Positions 1-7,187 of a stretch of DNA of 12,416 nucleotides are shown here, in pieces. The notes under the pieces were generated by a model. It searched no databases and was not told the origin of the DNA. It saw only the letters and a program-made list of their open reading frames with translations. This DNA is from DATAEK01 sp036258055 (GTDB taxonomy: Bacteria; Acidobacteriota; Vicinamibacteria; Vicinamibacterales; 2-12-FULL-66-21), in NCBI GenBank assembly GCA_036258055.1, contig DATAEK010000359.1, forward strand, positions 1-12,416, in the 5' to 3' direction. The first letter of the stretch is position 1; each line of letters begins with the position of its first letter. The translations under genes were made by a program, and so were the position numbers.

Positions 1-419
1 AGCTCGTACACTCGTCGCTCACGCGTCAGCGCTTCTACGCGATGCTGCTCGGCTTCTTTGCTGTGATTGCGACCGTGCTCGGCGCGGTAGGCATCTACGG
101 AGTGCTGGCCTACGGCGTCAGCCAGCGCACTCAGGAGATTGGCGTCCGCATGGCGCTCGGCGCCCAGCGTAGCGAGGTGATGATCCTGGTGTTGCGCCGC
201 GGGTTGGTGCTGGCCGCCGCCGGCATCGTGATCGGCGTCGCCGGCGCGATTGGCCTGACTCGGTACATGTCGGGCATGCTGTTCAACCTGACGCCCCTGG
301 ACCCCACCACGTATGTCGCTGTGACCACTCTGTTCGCGCTCGTGGCGCTGCTTGCGTCCTATTTGCCTGCCCGCCGCGCGACCAAACTCGATCCGATGAT
401 GGCGCTGCGGCATGAGTGA
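1..419 (+). CDS. ABC transporter permease, MacB/FtsX (ADOP) type, C-terminal part (5' end outside window)
   Basis: This is the end of a membrane permease that would work with an ATPase subunit to move substrates or drive periplasmic partners. The reading frame is open from base 3 and enters from outside the window, so the true start is not visible; the ATG at 42 is internal. Visible residues include the family block Y-G-V-L-A-Y-x-V-x-Q-R-T-x-E-I-G-V-R-M-A-L-G-A, then two hydrophobic segments and the typical ending L-P-A-R-R-A-T-K-L-D-P-M-M-A-L-R-x-E. This block and tail are characteristic of FtsX-domain permeases, especially the large acidobacterial duplicated ones (ADOP). About 139 residues are visible, where a full protein usually has about 400 (MacB) or about 800 (ADOP). 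Family assignment is firm; the transported substrate cannot be told. Confidence 0.93.
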   Translation, partial: LVHSSLTRQRFYAMLLGFFAVIATVLGAVGIYGVLAYGVSQRTQEIGVRMALGAQRSEVMILVLRRGLVLAAAGIVIGVAGAIGLTRYMSGMLFNLTPLDPTTYVAVTTLFALVALLASYLPARRATKLDPMMALRHE

Positions 420-540
420 GGCCGGCGGCCGCGATGCATCGCAGCTCCCGGTTTCTATGAATGGCAGCTCGCCCGAAAGGCAGAATTTCGCGGCCTTTAT
501 CTAGGATTGTGACAAACGCTTGACCCTCAATACGTTAACG

Positions 541-570
541 TTGCGCGAACGTTCAGTGGCGTTCGCGCAA
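541..570. terminator. Perfect hairpin in convergent gap (candidate bidirectional terminator)
   Basis: An 11-bp perfect inverted repeat, TTGCGCGAACG at 541-551 and its reverse complement at 560-570, encloses an 8-base loop. It lies between the permease stop (419) and the stop of the convergent cytochrome gene (656), where a shared terminator is expected. There is no run of T on either side, only TTCTCC on the plus strand, so it is not a textbook intrinsic terminator. An 8-bp palindrome, CGTTAACG at 533-540, touches its left side. The rest of 420-655 shows no gene. Confidence 0.5.
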
Positions 571-655
571 TTCTCCTGCATTCTCCCGACGTCTTGGAGA
601 CATTTTGGACACGCTCGGCGACGCCGGTGATCCGCTCACTGACCCGAGTTCCCCT

Positions 656-2059
656 TCACAGCCTTCTGAGATACGCGAGCAGTGCCGTCCGTTCCTCGGC
701 CTTTACAAAGCCGCGATCAACCGTGATGCCGTCGGACGACATGAAGGCTGGAAGATTCCGTTTCGGCACGAACGGTGGCGAGTTGATCCGTTCTGCGCGC
801 CGGAACAGCGCATCGTAGTGATCCAGAACCTCCTCGAGAGTTGCGGCGGAGTTGTTGTGAAAGTATGGCGCCGTCTTGCTGATTCCGCGAAGCTGCGTGA
901 CGTCGATTACTCCGAGGTCAGCCGGTTGCCCGGTGAGCAGCAATCGTCCTGGATCCGATGTCGTCACGAACTGGAAATCCCCGTTTGCGAGAGTGATGCG
1001 GTACATCCGCGCGTTGCGCGCCAGCCGCGGCGGACACGGCGCGAACCCGTCGGTCGTGGGCCGCGGACAAGCCGCCTGGATGTTGTGATACCGGACGAGC
1101 GGCCTCGGGATGGTCGTCTCCGGCGTCGAGCCACTGGGGTGGCGCGCGCCGCCATGACACTGCGCGCAGGCCCGGTTGAAGACCGCCTTGCCTTGTTGTT
1201 CGAGGTCGGTCAGCTCCGGATCCGGATCAGGGGGCGTGATGCCATCGCGGATTGCGTCGGCCAGTTGTTCGACGCCGCGGGAAGAAAACAGCGTCTGCTG
1301 AAATGCGGCAAGATCGTCGAGCACTCGCTCCGGTGGCTCCGCCGAAACCTGGGCGTGCGCGATAAGCGCTCCGCGCGCCTGCTCCTGGAGTGTGCCGAAG
1401 CGCGCATCGTGCTGGTAGCCGCCTTGCGGGTTCGGGCCGACTGGATCCGCGCCGAGCGGCGTGCGGGCGGTCGGCGGCCACACGGGGTCGACGCCGTCGG
1501 GACCGGTAATCGCGACGTTGAGCACCGGTATGACCGCTCGAAAGACGTCGACGGTGGTTTCATTCGTCGGCTGACACGTGCGGCTCGGAACCGGGCAGGT
1601 TGCCGGATCGAGGAGCCTCACGTTCGGCGGCAGCGGCAGCGTCACGCGCACGAGGCCGTTGTCGACCAGATTCGAGTAGTCCGACGCGGCGTCGCCGTTG
1701 ATTCGGAAGTCATCGGCGTCAATGGGTCGAAAGAGTGGATCGTCGGCGTTCTTGTTGCGTCGACGTTCGGCCATGAGCGCCTCGAATCGCGCCCTGGCCG
1801 CAGCCGGAGAGAGCTGAAAGGTCTCGGACGGCATGTGGCAGTCCGCACACGCCCGTCCGTTGCCTTCGAGCCCCTTCAGATTTCTGTCGTTGAAGGCCGC
1901 CCGGCCGCGCGCAACCGCATCGCACGGGCCACTGTCGCAATTCAGCTTCGTCTGTCCATTTCCCTGCGCGATGACGGCTTTGACGCAAGTAGCCACGAGG
2001 AGCGTCGCGAACAGACCAAGGATCGGCATTATCAGCGCGCGCCGCGCCGAACTGCGCAT
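656..2059 (-). CDS. Exported di-haem cytochrome c peroxidase / MauG-family protein
   Basis: A 467-residue c-type cytochrome, probably periplasmic, that would reduce hydrogen peroxide or carry out a MauG-like oxidation. A basic start and hydrophobic stretch (about residues 8-32) form a signal peptide. Two haem-attachment motifs are visible, C-A-D-C-H at 71-75 and C-A-Q-C-H at 298-302. Near the C terminus, K-T-A-P-Y-F-H-N-N-S (395-404) followed by L-E-E-V-L-D-H-Y matches the conserved CcpA/MauG segment. The start is supported by AAGGAGG at 2065-2071, 5 bases before the ATG. The two haem motifs are about 227 residues apart, well above the roughly 145-170 of CcpA and MauG, which suggests an inserted region of 60-80 residues. 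It lies 167 bp downstream of the kinase on the same strand. The substrate is unknown. Confidence 0.9.
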   Translation of the reverse strand: MRSSARRALIMPILGLFATLLVATCVKAVIAQGNGQTKLNCDSGPCDAVARGRAAFNDRNLKGLEGNGRACADCHMPSETFQLSPAAARARFEALMAERRRNKNADDPLFRPIDADDFRINGDAASDYSNLVDNGLVRVTLPLPPNVRLLDPATCPVPSRTCQPTNETTVDVFRAVIPVLNVAITGPDGVDPVWPPTARTPLGADPVGPNPQGGYQHDARFGTLQEQARGALIAHAQVSAEPPERVLDDLAAFQQTLFSSRGVEQLADAIRDGITPPDPDPELTDLEQQGKAVFNRACAQCHGGARHPSGSTPETTIPRPLVRYHNIQAACPRPTTDGFAPCPPRLARNARMYRITLANGDFQFVTTSDPGRLLLTGQPADLGVIDVTQLRGISKTAPYFHNNSAATLEEVLDHYDALFRRAERINSPPFVPKRNLPAFMSSDGITVDRGFVKAEERTALLAYLRRL

Positions 2060-2157
2060 ACTGGCCTCCTTAACGGGTCAAGAGACGCCCTCGATGTCGG
2101 GAGTGCTCTGATTGTTAAGGCGCAGTTCGGCGGGAAAATCCGCACCACCCCCCGGAG

Positions 2158-2197
2158 TTCAGCTGAAGTGCGAGTTCCTTCGATGGCAGGCCTGCCA
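2158..2197. promoter_or_regulatory. Two palindromes upstream of the cytochrome gene
   Basis: In the 167-bp gap between the kinase stop and the cytochrome start lie a 10-bp palindrome TTCAGCTGAA (2158-2167) and a 14-bp perfect palindrome TGGCAGGCCTGCCA (2184-2197). They sit about 100-140 bp upstream of the cytochrome ATG. They could be operators for cytochrome expression or a small hairpin after the kinase stop. I see no convincing -35/-10 pair in this gap, so whether the cytochrome has its own promoter is open. Confidence 0.35.
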
Positions 2198-2226
2198 CAC
2201 GACGCTGCGGCCGGAGTGGCCCGATG

Positions 2227-5200
2227 TCAGCGGACGTTGTCGATTACGCCGATGTCGGATTCGTAGACCGGCCGCGCTTCAAGAACGATGCGGCGTCCAT
2301 CTGGATGGACATCGAACCGGACGGTGCTCAACTCGTTGTGCCTGAGGAGGAGCGGCACCTCGGTGAGTCGTGTCCGGTGCTCGCCGCGAGAATCAGTCCG
2401 CCACAGCACACCCCTCAGATCGGGTTTTCCCTCGAGGAACAGGATTTCGCCGCCGCGAGTGACGGCACACCAGAGGGCCCACCCGGCAAACAGCTGCTTT
2501 CGGATGCCGTCGACCGTGCCGATCCAGACGCCCGCTTCTGAAGGACGTGGCCCGGCGAGGGTGAGCGTGAGCCCGGTCGTTTGATTGGACGTTGGAGCCA
2601 CAAAGACAAAAGAACGACCGTCGGGCATCCACCACGTCTCGCCGAACACATTCGGGAGCGTCTGCCGCTGGTTCGTCCGCGGATCGTAGATCTCCGCCTG
2701 CCGCGGAGCCGTGCGATAGAGGAACCGACCATCCATGCCGATATCACCCCAGGTCGAGTTGAATGGCTTCATTGGAAGCACCTCTGGCACTCCACCGGAA
2801 ACCGGGAGCCGCCGGAGGTCGAATGCGACCTCTGCCGCTGAGCCGTCGGCCCTGGACGCGAATAAGAGCGTCTGGCCGTCGGGCGTCCACCGCGGATGGA
2901 TGTTGAATCGTCCGTCCTCCAAGATTCTGGTCGCGTTCCGGCCGTCGGCGTCCACGACCCACAACGTGTCGCGCTCGAGACTGTTCCGGTTGGTAAAGTA
3001 CGCGATCCGCTGGCCATCGGGAGAGTATCGCGGCGCTGTTTCTCCGCGCGCCGACTCCGCGGTGAGCCAGGTCAGGCGTCCAAGCGACGCGGGCTCGAGG
3101 CTCATCTCTGCCAATCCGATATTCGTGCGTGAGCTGGAAAACGCGAGGCGTCGCCCGTCAACCGACAAGTCGATGTCTTCGTTGTCCTCCTGACCGGCGG
3201 TAATTGGCTCAGGATCTCCAGACGTGACCGGGATTTTCCACGTGCTCAACGTGCCGCCGCGGCTCGATGTGAAGTAGATGAACCGATCGTTCGGCGACCA
3301 CACTGGCGAGAGCGCAAGCGCACCATCGTGGGTAAGATCGCGGCGTGCGCCTGTTCTCAGGTCCACAATCACCAGCTCACCCCGCTGCGCGCTGAGCTGA
3401 CGAACGAAGACGATCGACATACCATCGTGCGAAAACGCCGGCTGCGTGTGGCGGATAATCAGCGGTTCGGGCTGCGTAATCGCCTTCGGATTTGCGCCTT
3501 CAGCGTCCGATACCCAAATGGCCCCCTCAGATCGATAGGTAATCAACCGGCCGTCGTGCGACCATGCGGGTGTCGCCGCGTTGATCACGATCCGCCGTGG
3601 ACGGCCGCCGGACGCCGGCACGTTCCAGAGGTCAGTGGTTCCATTCTCGTTCAGTCGCGCAAACAGGAGACGGGCGCCATCCGGCGCCCATTGCGGTCTC
3701 GTCTCGACGTTCGGATCGTCGGTTATTCGAATGAGGTTCCCGCCAGAGACGAGAGCCACATAGAGATCCCACTGGCCCGCCCGATTTGAAACGAACGCAA
3801 CCGATCGACCGTCGGGCGACAGCGTGGGCTGGGATTCCACGCCGGCAAAGTTGGTGACGGAAATGAACCGCATCGTCGATGCGGTTCTCGTCGGGATCCA
3901 TGAACCGGCCATGACCGCCCAGACGACACCTGCCGCGCCGAGAAGTGCGACAGTCGCAACAGTCCACGCCAATCGCGCAGACGATCGCGTCGGCACGTTG
4001 GAGGCGGGCATGCCCGGCCACTTGGAATCAGTCGGAGGCTCCAGCTCGAGCCGCGCGTCGCCAGCGTCCTTGAGCCGCCGGGCGGGATCGGCCTGCAGGC
4101 ATCGGTACAGCAACGCCTGGACGTGTCGCGGCGTGCTCGACGGTAGCGCCGCGAAACTCGGCGCGTGTTCGGGAGGAGTTCCCAAGCTACCCAATGAAGC
4201 GTCGCTCGGAAATGCGGCTCGGCCGGTCAACAGCTCGAAGAGCACGCATCCGAACGCCCAGAGATCCGCCCTCTTGTCGATCGGCTCGCCGCGTACCTGT
4301 TCGGGGCTTCGGTACGATCCGCGAACGTCGCGGGCCGCAGGCAGAGCGGTAAACCCGAACTTCAGGACCTTCACCGTGCCGTCGCGCTGCACGATGATCT
4401 TCGACGGGTCCACGGTGCCGTGCAGGATCCCGTGGTCGTGCAGCGCCTCGAGCGCCCCCGCCAGCTGTTTCGCGACGGCCACCGCTTCGTCGAGGCCAAT
4501 CGACGCCTTCGCAAGCCGTTCTGCCAGTGAATGGCCTTCGACCAGTTCGGCTGCGAGCACGTGAAAATCCCCGATCGCCTCCAACCCGTACGTGGCAGCG
4601 ACGTTCGGATGGTCGAGTGCCGCCAGAATGGTTGCTTCTCGCTGCAACGACGCAAAGCCGCCCGAATCCTCCTCACCGCCTCGAGCAAGGATCTCCATGA
4701 TCACGTCGCGCTGGAGTCGCGTGTCGCGAGCACGGTACACGTCGCCTCTGCTGCCGCGACCGAGGTGGGCGACGATGATGTATTTCCCAAGCCGTGTGCC
4801 CGCCGCAGATTCGCCGAGAATCGAGAGGGACTCCATCGTGGAGAGCGTGCGGCGGGCGACGCTTGCCGCTTCGAGCGTCGTCGCGACCTCTTCGGCGCGC
4901 TGATACCGTTTGTCGGGGGACTTCTCGAGGCACCTGTGCACGATGTGTGCGACTGCCGGCGGCACCTCGCGACGCAGATCGGAGATGGCCGGGGGATCGA
5001 CGGCGAGAATTGCGTGCAGCGTTTCGACCGTGCTGCTGCCGGCGAACGGCCGCCGGCCGGCAATCATCTCGTATAGCATCGCGCCGAGCGCGAAGAGATC
5101 GGCGCGCCCATCCACTTCCGCGCCACGCACCTGCTCGGGGGCCATGTACGCCGGCGTGCCGGCAATGACCCCGGTGATGGTCTGCCCTGGCTCGTCAGCG

Positions 5201-5901
5201 CCAGGCAACCGGAGCTTCGCGAGACCGAAGTCCAAAATCTTGACGCCCCCGTCGGAGCGGAGGAAGACGTTGTCCGGCTTCAGATCGCGATGAACGATGC
5301 CGCGCGCGTGTGCCGCCGTCAGGCCCCAGATGATCTGCAAGGCAATGGCGAGCGTCTCGTCCACCGGCAGCGGTCCACTCTCGAGCCGCTTTCGCAGACT
5401 CTCCCCTTCGAGACATTCGCAGACGAGGAAAGGCGCACCTCGGTGCTCCCCGACGTCGTAGACAGCGAGAATGTTCGGGTGATTGAGCGCCCCGGCCGCG
5501 CGCGCCTCCTGCTGGAATCGACGGAGCCGATCGGCATCGCTCGCAAAGTGGGGCAGCAGCACCTTGATCGCGACGTCACGCCCGAGACGCTCGTCGTGGG
5601 CGCGCCAGACTTCCCCGGAGCCGCCCGATCCGAGCAGCCACTCGACCCGGTAGACGCCGACGCGTTCACCGGGCCGCAGGCTGGATCCGTCCGCCGCGAC
5701 CTCCTGCGCGAGCGTGTCAATCGCGCTGGCTTCGAGGAAATCGCCGGAGCCATCGGCGGCGGACAGCATCGCCATCGCCTCGGATCGAAGCGCGTCATCA
5801 TCGCCGCACGCCTGGTTCACGCGCGCCGCACGTTCGGCAAGCGGCGCCTCCAACGCGTCCGCAAACACGTCGTTCAGCCGCTGCCAATGTGGCGAGTTCA
5901 C
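2227..5901 (-). CDS. Transmembrane Ser/Thr protein kinase with tandem kinase and pseudokinase domains and a TolB-like propeller
   Basis: A 1,224-residue receptor-type kinase. I chose the GTG at 5901 because it overlaps the sigma-factor stop (GTGA) and has GAAGGAAG just upstream; a longer ATG start at 5952 would add 17 residues and overlap the sigma gene by 55 bp. Residues 1-75 are a helical leader common in acidobacterial kinases. Kinase 1 (about 83-345) has the glycine loop GSGGSGEV (91-98), VAIK lysine 113, HRDLKPDN (204-211), DFG (224-226) and APE (254-256), so it should be active. Kinase 2 (about 372-620) keeps GRGSRGDV (381-388) and SPE (532-534). It has E403 for the VAIK lysine, HGTVDPSK (494-501) for HRDLKPDN and KFG (514-516) for DFG, so it is a likely pseudokinase. 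One transmembrane helix (about 643-665) is followed by about 11 propeller repeats with S/T/A/H-x-D-G turns from residue 695 to 1202, placed in the periplasm. The ligand and substrate are unknown. Confidence 0.95.
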   Translation of the reverse strand: MNSPHWQRLNDVFADALEAPLAERAARVNQACGDDDALRSEAMAMLSAADGSGDFLEASAIDTLAQEVAADGSSLRPGERVGVYRVEWLLGSGGSGEVWRAHDERLGRDVAIKVLLPHFASDADRLRRFQQEARAAGALNHPNILAVYDVGEHRGAPFLVCECLEGESLRKRLESGPLPVDETLAIALQIIWGLTAAHARGIVHRDLKPDNVFLRSDGGVKILDFGLAKLRLPGADEPGQTITGVIAGTPAYMAPEQVRGAEVDGRADLFALGAMLYEMIAGRRPFAGSSTVETLHAILAVDPPAISDLRREVPPAVAHIVHRCLEKSPDKRYQRAEEVATTLEAASVARRTLSTMESLSILGESAAGTRLGKYIIVAHLGRGSRGDVYRARDTRLQRDVIMEILARGGEEDSGGFASLQREATILAALDHPNVAATYGLEAIGDFHVLAAELVEGHSLAERLAKASIGLDEAVAVAKQLAGALEALHDHGILHGTVDPSKIIVQRDGTVKVLKFGFTALPAARDVRGSYRSPEQVRGEPIDKRADLWAFGCVLFELLTGRAAFPSDASLGSLGTPPEHAPSFAALPSSTPRHVQALLYRCLQADPARRLKDAGDARLELEPPTDSKWPGMPASNVPTRSSARLAWTVATVALLGAAGVVWAVMAGSWIPTRTASTMRFISVTNFAGVESQPTLSPDGRSVAFVSNRAGQWDLYVALVSGGNLIRITDDPNVETRPQWAPDGARLLFARLNENGTTDLWNVPASGGRPRRIVINAATPAWSHDGRLITYRSEGAIWVSDAEGANPKAITQPEPLIIRHTQPAFSHDGMSIVFVRQLSAQRGELVIVDLRTGARRDLTHDGALALSPVWSPNDRFIYFTSSRGGTLSTWKIPVTSGDPEPITAGQEDNEDIDLSVDGRRLAFSSSRTNIGLAEMSLEPASLGRLTWLTAESARGETAPRYSPDGQRIAYFTNRNSLERDTLWVVDADGRNATRILEDGRFNIHPRWTPDGQTLLFASRADGSAAEVAFDLRRLPVSGGVPEVLPMKPFNSTWGDIGMDGRFLYRTAPRQAEIYDPRTNQRQTLPNVFGETWWMPDGRSFVFVAPTSNQTTGLTLTLAGPRPSEAGVWIGTVDGIRKQLFAGWALWCAVTRGGEILFLEGKPDLRGVLWRTDSRGEHRTRLTEVPLLLRHNELSTVRFDVHPDGRRIVLEARPVYESDIGVIDNVR

Positions 5902-6488
5902 CGCACGTCTTCCTTCAGGAGCCGATAGAGCCAGGCGCGCGCGAACGCCCATTCTTTGTCGACGGTTCGTGGAGAGATACCGAGAGCCTCAGCTGCTTCG
6001 TCAACGGAGAGGCCTCCGAAGAACCGCAACTCCACCACGCGCGCCTTGCGCGGGTCTTCGACGGCGAGCGCCTCGAGGGCATCATCAATAGCGAGAAGGT
6101 CACGGTCGGGCTCGGACACTGGCACGTCGACATCGTCCAGCCGAACCTGCTGCGGGTGGGGTCCGCCGCGGCGCTCAGCGCGGCGTTTGCGCGCGATGTC
6201 GACCAGCACCCGCCGCATCATCTGCGCGGAAACGCCGAAAAAGTGCGCTCGATTCTTCCAGTGGATACCACCCCATCCGAGCAGCCGGACGCAGAGTTCG
6301 TTCACCAGCGCCGTCGCCTGATAACTGACCGCCGCTCGTTCTCCCGCGAGGTACCGCGCCGCGATGCGGTGCAGCTCGTCGTACACGAGCGGCATCACCT
6401 GGTCGAACGCCGCCGGATCGCCATCGCCCCACGCTTGGAGCAGCCGGGTAATCTCATCGTGCTCCGGAGCGTTGCGAGGCACCTTCAT
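5898..6488 (-). CDS. ECF sigma factor (RpoE-like, Ser/Thr-kinase-linked type)
   Basis: A 196-residue alternative sigma factor that would direct RNA polymerase to a small regulon. Region 2 spans about residues 11-105 and includes the Y-x-E-L-H-R-I-A-A-R-Y block, Y-Q-A-T-A-L-V-N-E and the R-R-V-L-V-D-x-A-R-K-R-R segment. Region 4 spans about 130-190, with R-V-V-E-L-R-F-F-G-G-L-S-V-D-E-A-A-E-A-L-G-I-S-x-R-T-V as a helix-turn-helix. This layout matches the ECF group (TIGR02999-like) found next to kinases in Acidobacteriota and Planctomycetota. No anti-sigma factor is adjacent; instead the kinase follows with a 4-bp overlap, so control by phosphorylation is plausible. This is known for some kinase-linked ECFs such as EcfP/PknT of Vibrio, but is inferred here. 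The ribosome site is weak, so the exact start is moderately certain. Confidence 0.95.
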   Translation of the reverse strand: MKVPRNAPEHDEITRLLQAWGDGDPAAFDQVMPLVYDELHRIAARYLAGERAAVSYQATALVNELCVRLLGWGGIHWKNRAHFFGVSAQMMRRVLVDIARKRRAERRGGPHPQQVRLDDVDVPVSEPDRDLLAIDDALEALAVEDPRKARVVELRFFGGLSVDEAAEALGISPRTVDKEWAFARAWLYRLLKEDVR

Positions 6489-6509
6489 CCTGCGGCGTCC
6501 CGAGAGGGC

Positions 6510-6548
6510 CTCAGTCTAGCATTTAGATCTATCCCGAGTGGGACTGAG
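6510..6548. promoter_or_regulatory. Candidate promoter/operator of the sigma-kinase operon
   Basis: Upstream of the sigma gene a 7-bp inverted repeat, CTCAGTC (6510-6516) and GACTGAG (6542-6548), brackets an 8-bp palindrome TAGATCTA (6524-6531). On the minus strand it also covers a possible extended -10, TGCTAGACT (6513-6521). No good -35 box is visible, which would fit a promoter read by an alternative sigma factor, but this is a weak call. Confidence 0.3.
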
Positions 6549-6621
6549 CAGCCGCTGGCTCCGCGGACTCGGCTTCATCGGCGGCGAGCGGGTGGACTTC
6601 TACCGCGAACTCGGCTGCTGA
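6544..6621 (+). other. Unexplained short coding-like stretch before the integrase remnant
   Basis: The 287 bases between the sigma gene start and the integrase remnant hold no complete gene. One frame, ending at TGA 6619-6621, reads L-S-S-R-W-L-R-G-L-G-F-I-G-G-E-R-V-D-F-Y-R-E-L-G-C, which looks protein-like and could be the tail of a deleted gene. I do not recognise the family. The remainder (6622-6775) shows only small repeats, such as ATTCGC/GCGAAT around 6718-6741. Confidence 0.25.
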
Positions 6622-6775
6622 CTGCAGTCCACCTCGCATCGCCCGATGCAGAGCCGAACAAATCGCCGATCACAGATCGCGATTTGATTCTCATCTCCTC
6701 ACATCCCCTGGTTGCTCATTCGCGGCGACACGTCTGCGAATCATGCGATCTGGTTCTGCGCTGGTACCCAGGGGC

Positions 6776-7177
6776 GGCAGGTCCCGACAGCCGCCGATGA
6801 CGCAGCGATTGACCGCGGCGTTGAAGCAGCTCGGCATCTGCGATCCGACCGGGTGATGCCTCGCGGATGGGACGCCGATCACGCGCGATCGCGTGATCAA
6901 AGCGGTCCGCGGTGCTCAGCGCATCGCGGGGATCGAGCAGGGCGTGCACATCCTGCGGCACACGTTCTGTTCGCACCTGGCGATGAAGGGCGCGCCTGCA
7001 CGGGCCATCCAGGAGCTGGCCGGACACGCGGACCTGTCGACGACGCAGCACTATATGCACCTGAGTCCGGCGGCAACGGAAGACGCGATCCGATTGCTCG
7101 ACGGAGACAATCCGGCGTCGAACCCACCGCGACGTTTGGAGACATGGACACTCGGGCGGTGGGGAGTGAAGTGCTGA
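6776..7177 (+). pseudogene. Tyrosine recombinase/integrase remnant (truncated, two frameshifts)
   Basis: The end of a phage-type integrase that once cut and rejoined DNA at att sites. The intact part reads H-I-L-R-H-T-F-C-S-H-L-A, then A-I-Q-E-L-A-G-H-A-D-L-S-T-T and H-Y-M-H-L-S-P, which gives the HxxR box, the GH motif and the nucleophile tyrosine. Upstream, coding traces change frame. P-M-T-Q-R-L-T-A-A-L-K-Q-L lies in one frame (6794-6832). R-H-L-R-S-D-R-V is in the next (6832-6855). Then L-A-D-G-T-P-I-T-R-D is back in the first (6860-6889), with an in-frame TGA at 6854. The N-terminal core-binding domain and the first catalytic arginine are missing. A GTG at 6893 could start a 94-residue fragment, but it could not be a working recombinase. 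It lies 165 bp from the 3' end of tRNA-Gly, a usual integration position. Confidence 0.85.
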
Positions 7178-7187
7178 CGTCCACCTT

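Noticed and set aside
596..611. GGAGACATTTTGGACA as an insertion-sequence end
   Set aside because: No matching inverted copy and no transposase lie nearby; only the gapped direct copy at 7136-7151 was found, and it is reported separately.
605..2266. A 553-residue open frame on the plus strand
   Set aside because: It is antisense to the cytochrome gene, is rich in Arg with no recognisable domain, and exists because high GC makes stops rare. The minus strand has two haem motifs, a signal peptide and a strong ribosome site.
3824..4564. A 246-residue plus-strand open frame
   Set aside because: It lies wholly inside the kinase gene on the other strand; its composition is that of an antisense shadow with no motif.
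5889..6800. A 303-residue plus-strand open frame
   Set aside because: It is antisense to the sigma gene and runs into the degraded gap. The sigma domains on the minus strand are unmistakable.
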